The notes under the pieces are model-generated. The model had not been told where the DNA came from, made no database searches, and saw nothing but the letters and a program-made list of their open reading frames with translations. 7,542 nucleotides of DNA, taken from the NCBI GenBank assembly GCA_030747575.1, contig JASLKI010000383.1, forward strand, positions 1-7,542, given 5' to 3'. This document shows positions 6,319 through 7,542 of the stretch, piece by piece. The first letter of the stretch is position 1, and each line of letters begins with the position of its first letter. This DNA comes from Verrucomicrobiota bacterium. GTDB taxonomy: Bacteria; Verrucomicrobiota; Verrucomicrobiia; Limisphaerales; UBA1096. The position numbers and the translations under genes were made by a program.

Positions 6319-7542
6319 ATGCGTTTGCCTGTGACTTATCGCCTCTTTTTTCTAGTTACTTTTGCCAGCTTCACTGCCTTGGCGAAGGGCGCTGTGGTGA
6401 TCAATGAAATCCACCACGATCCCGACGTTAAAACCGAGCTGGTCGAGTTCATTGAACTATACAACACCGCCGCCGAACCGGTCGACCTCAGCGGTTGGAT
6501 GATCGGGGACGCGGTCGTTTTCACGTTTCCCGACGGCAGCAAAATCGGCGGCGACGGCTTCGTCGTCGTCACGCACAACCCGGCGCAGTTCAAGGCCAAG
6601 TACGGCGGATCGCCGCTTGGCCCATGGCTGGGCAAGCTCGACAACGACGGCGAGCGGATCGAGCTGCGCGACGCCACCGGCCAACTCGTTGACCGTGTGC
6701 GCTATCGGCTGGGATTCCCGTGGCCCATCGTCGGCGACCCGCCCGGCTACTCGATCGAGCTAATCCATCCCGACCTCGACAACAACGACGGCCACAACTG
6801 GAGACCGTCCGTTCGCGGCGACGCCTCGACCAAAGCCAACACACTCGTGGCCAAGGGCAGCTCGTGGAAATATTTCAAGGGCACCAAGGAGGCATCGAGT
6901 CCGCGCACCGTCTGGCGCAAGGCGGCCTTCACGGAGAGCGGCTGGCTGACCGGGCGCACGCCAATCGGGTACGGGGAGAACTTCATGAAGACGACGCTGG
7001 GCGACATGCGCAACGGCTACACATCGGTTTACTTCCGCAAAAAAATTACAGTCAAGGACGCGAAGAAAATCGGGGGGTTGAAACTGGCACTGCAATTCGA
7101 CGACGGCTTCAACATGTGGATTAACGGCAGGCACGTCGCCAACAGCAACATCTCAACGAAGGAGCCGCGCTTCAGCACCGGCGCCAGCTCTGCCATCGAG
7201 GAGCACGACTATGTCGAGTTCGACCTGCCGTCGCCGAGTGGCTATCTGATCGAGGGTGAAAATATTTTGGCCATCCAAGCGCACAACGCGTCGAAAGGCG
7301 GCAGCAGCGACTTCTTCATCGACGTGGAGTTGAAGGCAACGGTCGGCCCGGTCAACCGCGGCCCCACTCCCGGCGCGCGTAATTCGGTTTTCGCCACCGA
7401 ACCACTCCCGCGCTTGGCCAAGGTCGAACACACGCCCAGGCAGCCCAAGGGTGGCGAAGCGGTCTTAATCACCACCGTGCCCAGCACGGCTGTCGCCGGC
7501 TCGGAGGTTTATGCGGAGTACCAAGTCGTGAGCCCCGGAGGC
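6319..7542 (+). CDS. Secreted lamin-tail-domain (LTD) protein, N-terminal part (3' truncated)
   Basis: The frame is open from ATG 6319 to the window edge (408 residues, no stop), so the gene continues to the right. An in-frame TGA at 6316-6318 rules out a longer N-terminus. GGGGTG at 6307-6312 is a weak ribosome site. Residues 1-22 form a signal peptide: R2 and R8, hydrophobic LFFLVTFASFTALA, cleavage likely after A22. Residues about 25-164 look like a lamin tail domain: VVINEIHHDPD, ELVEFIELYN (40-49), VDLSGW (55-60), IELRDATGQLVDRV, then GYSIELIHPDLDNNDGHNW. Residues about 187-340 look like a beta-sandwich (jelly-roll) module often found beside it in PVC proteins: FTESGWLTGRTPIGYGENF, FDDGFNMWING (260-270) and ENILAIQAHN. 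After the PTPGARNSV linker (about 354-362) an Ig-like module begins. By analogy the rest may include a CotH-kinase or further adhesion domains, but that lies outside the window. The exact role is unknown; export to periplasm or surface is likely. Confidence 0.85.
   Translation, partial: MRLPVTYRLFFLVTFASFTALAKGAVVINEIHHDPDVKTELVEFIELYNTAAEPVDLSGWMIGDAVVFTFPDGSKIGGDGFVVVTHNPAQFKAKYGGSPLGPWLGKLDNDGERIELRDATGQLVDRVRYRLGFPWPIVGDPPGYSIELIHPDLDNNDGHNWRPSVRGDASTKANTLVAKGSSWKYFKGTKEASSPRTVWRKAAFTESGWLTGRTPIGYGENFMKTTLGDMRNGYTSVYFRKKITVKDAKKIGGLKLALQFDDGFNMWINGRHVANSNISTKEPRFSTGASSAIEEHDYVEFDLPSPSGYLIEGENILAIQAHNASKGGSSDFFIDVELKATVGPVNRGPTPGARNSVFATEPLPRLAKVEHTPRQPKGGEAVLITTVPSTAVAGSEVYAEYQVVSPGG

Overview
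The window is chromosomal housekeeping sequence at roughly 60% G+C with everything on the + strand. It holds the 3' half of an F1Fo-ATP synthase operon (atpH-atpA-atpG-atpD-atpC), then a separately controlled NADP-dependent isocitrate dehydrogenase gene (icd), then the 5' part of a gene for a secreted lamin-tail-domain protein that runs off the right edge. The subunit order, the ATP synthase signatures (for example the beta stretch KVIDLICPFLKGGKVGAF) and a secreted protein combining a lamin tail domain with a jelly-roll-like module fit the Planctomycetota-Verrucomicrobiota-Lentisphaerota (PVC) superphylum. Verrucomicrobiota is my best guess. This is inferred from remembered family features, with no database search.

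Layout. Bases 1-362 hold the C-terminal 119 residues of the delta subunit. Bases 384-4720 hold complete alpha, gamma, beta and epsilon genes with gaps of 21, 6, 20 and 3 nt, so atpA to atpC are surely co-transcribed. The gaps are A/T-rich, repeat a TTTAAA core, and mostly lack Shine-Dalgarno sequences. A possible internal promoter lies at the end of atpH. After atpC come a GC-rich hairpin and a good intrinsic terminator (4757-4786), then a sigma70-like promoter (4798-4826). An icd leader follows, with two perfect 14-bp palindromes and a 10-bp arm that occurs as both a direct and an inverted repeat. icd occupies 4912-6165. The gap 6166-6318 holds only weak hairpins. The lamin-tail gene starts at 6319 and is open to 7542.

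Function. The ATP synthase genes encode the catalytic head (alpha3 beta3), the rotor shaft (gamma, epsilon) and the stator link (delta) that make ATP from the proton or sodium gradient. Icd runs the oxidative decarboxylation step of the TCA cycle and supplies NADPH. The two units share central energy metabolism but are separated by a terminator. The last gene is unrelated: it encodes an exported, probably large and modular, cell-surface or extracellular protein.

I see no new multi-gene system here. The points most worth a second look are the acidic insertions in the alpha and beta subunits (including a DxDxDG loop in beta), the structured icd leader, the initiation regions without Shine-Dalgarno sequences, and the lamin-tail protein.
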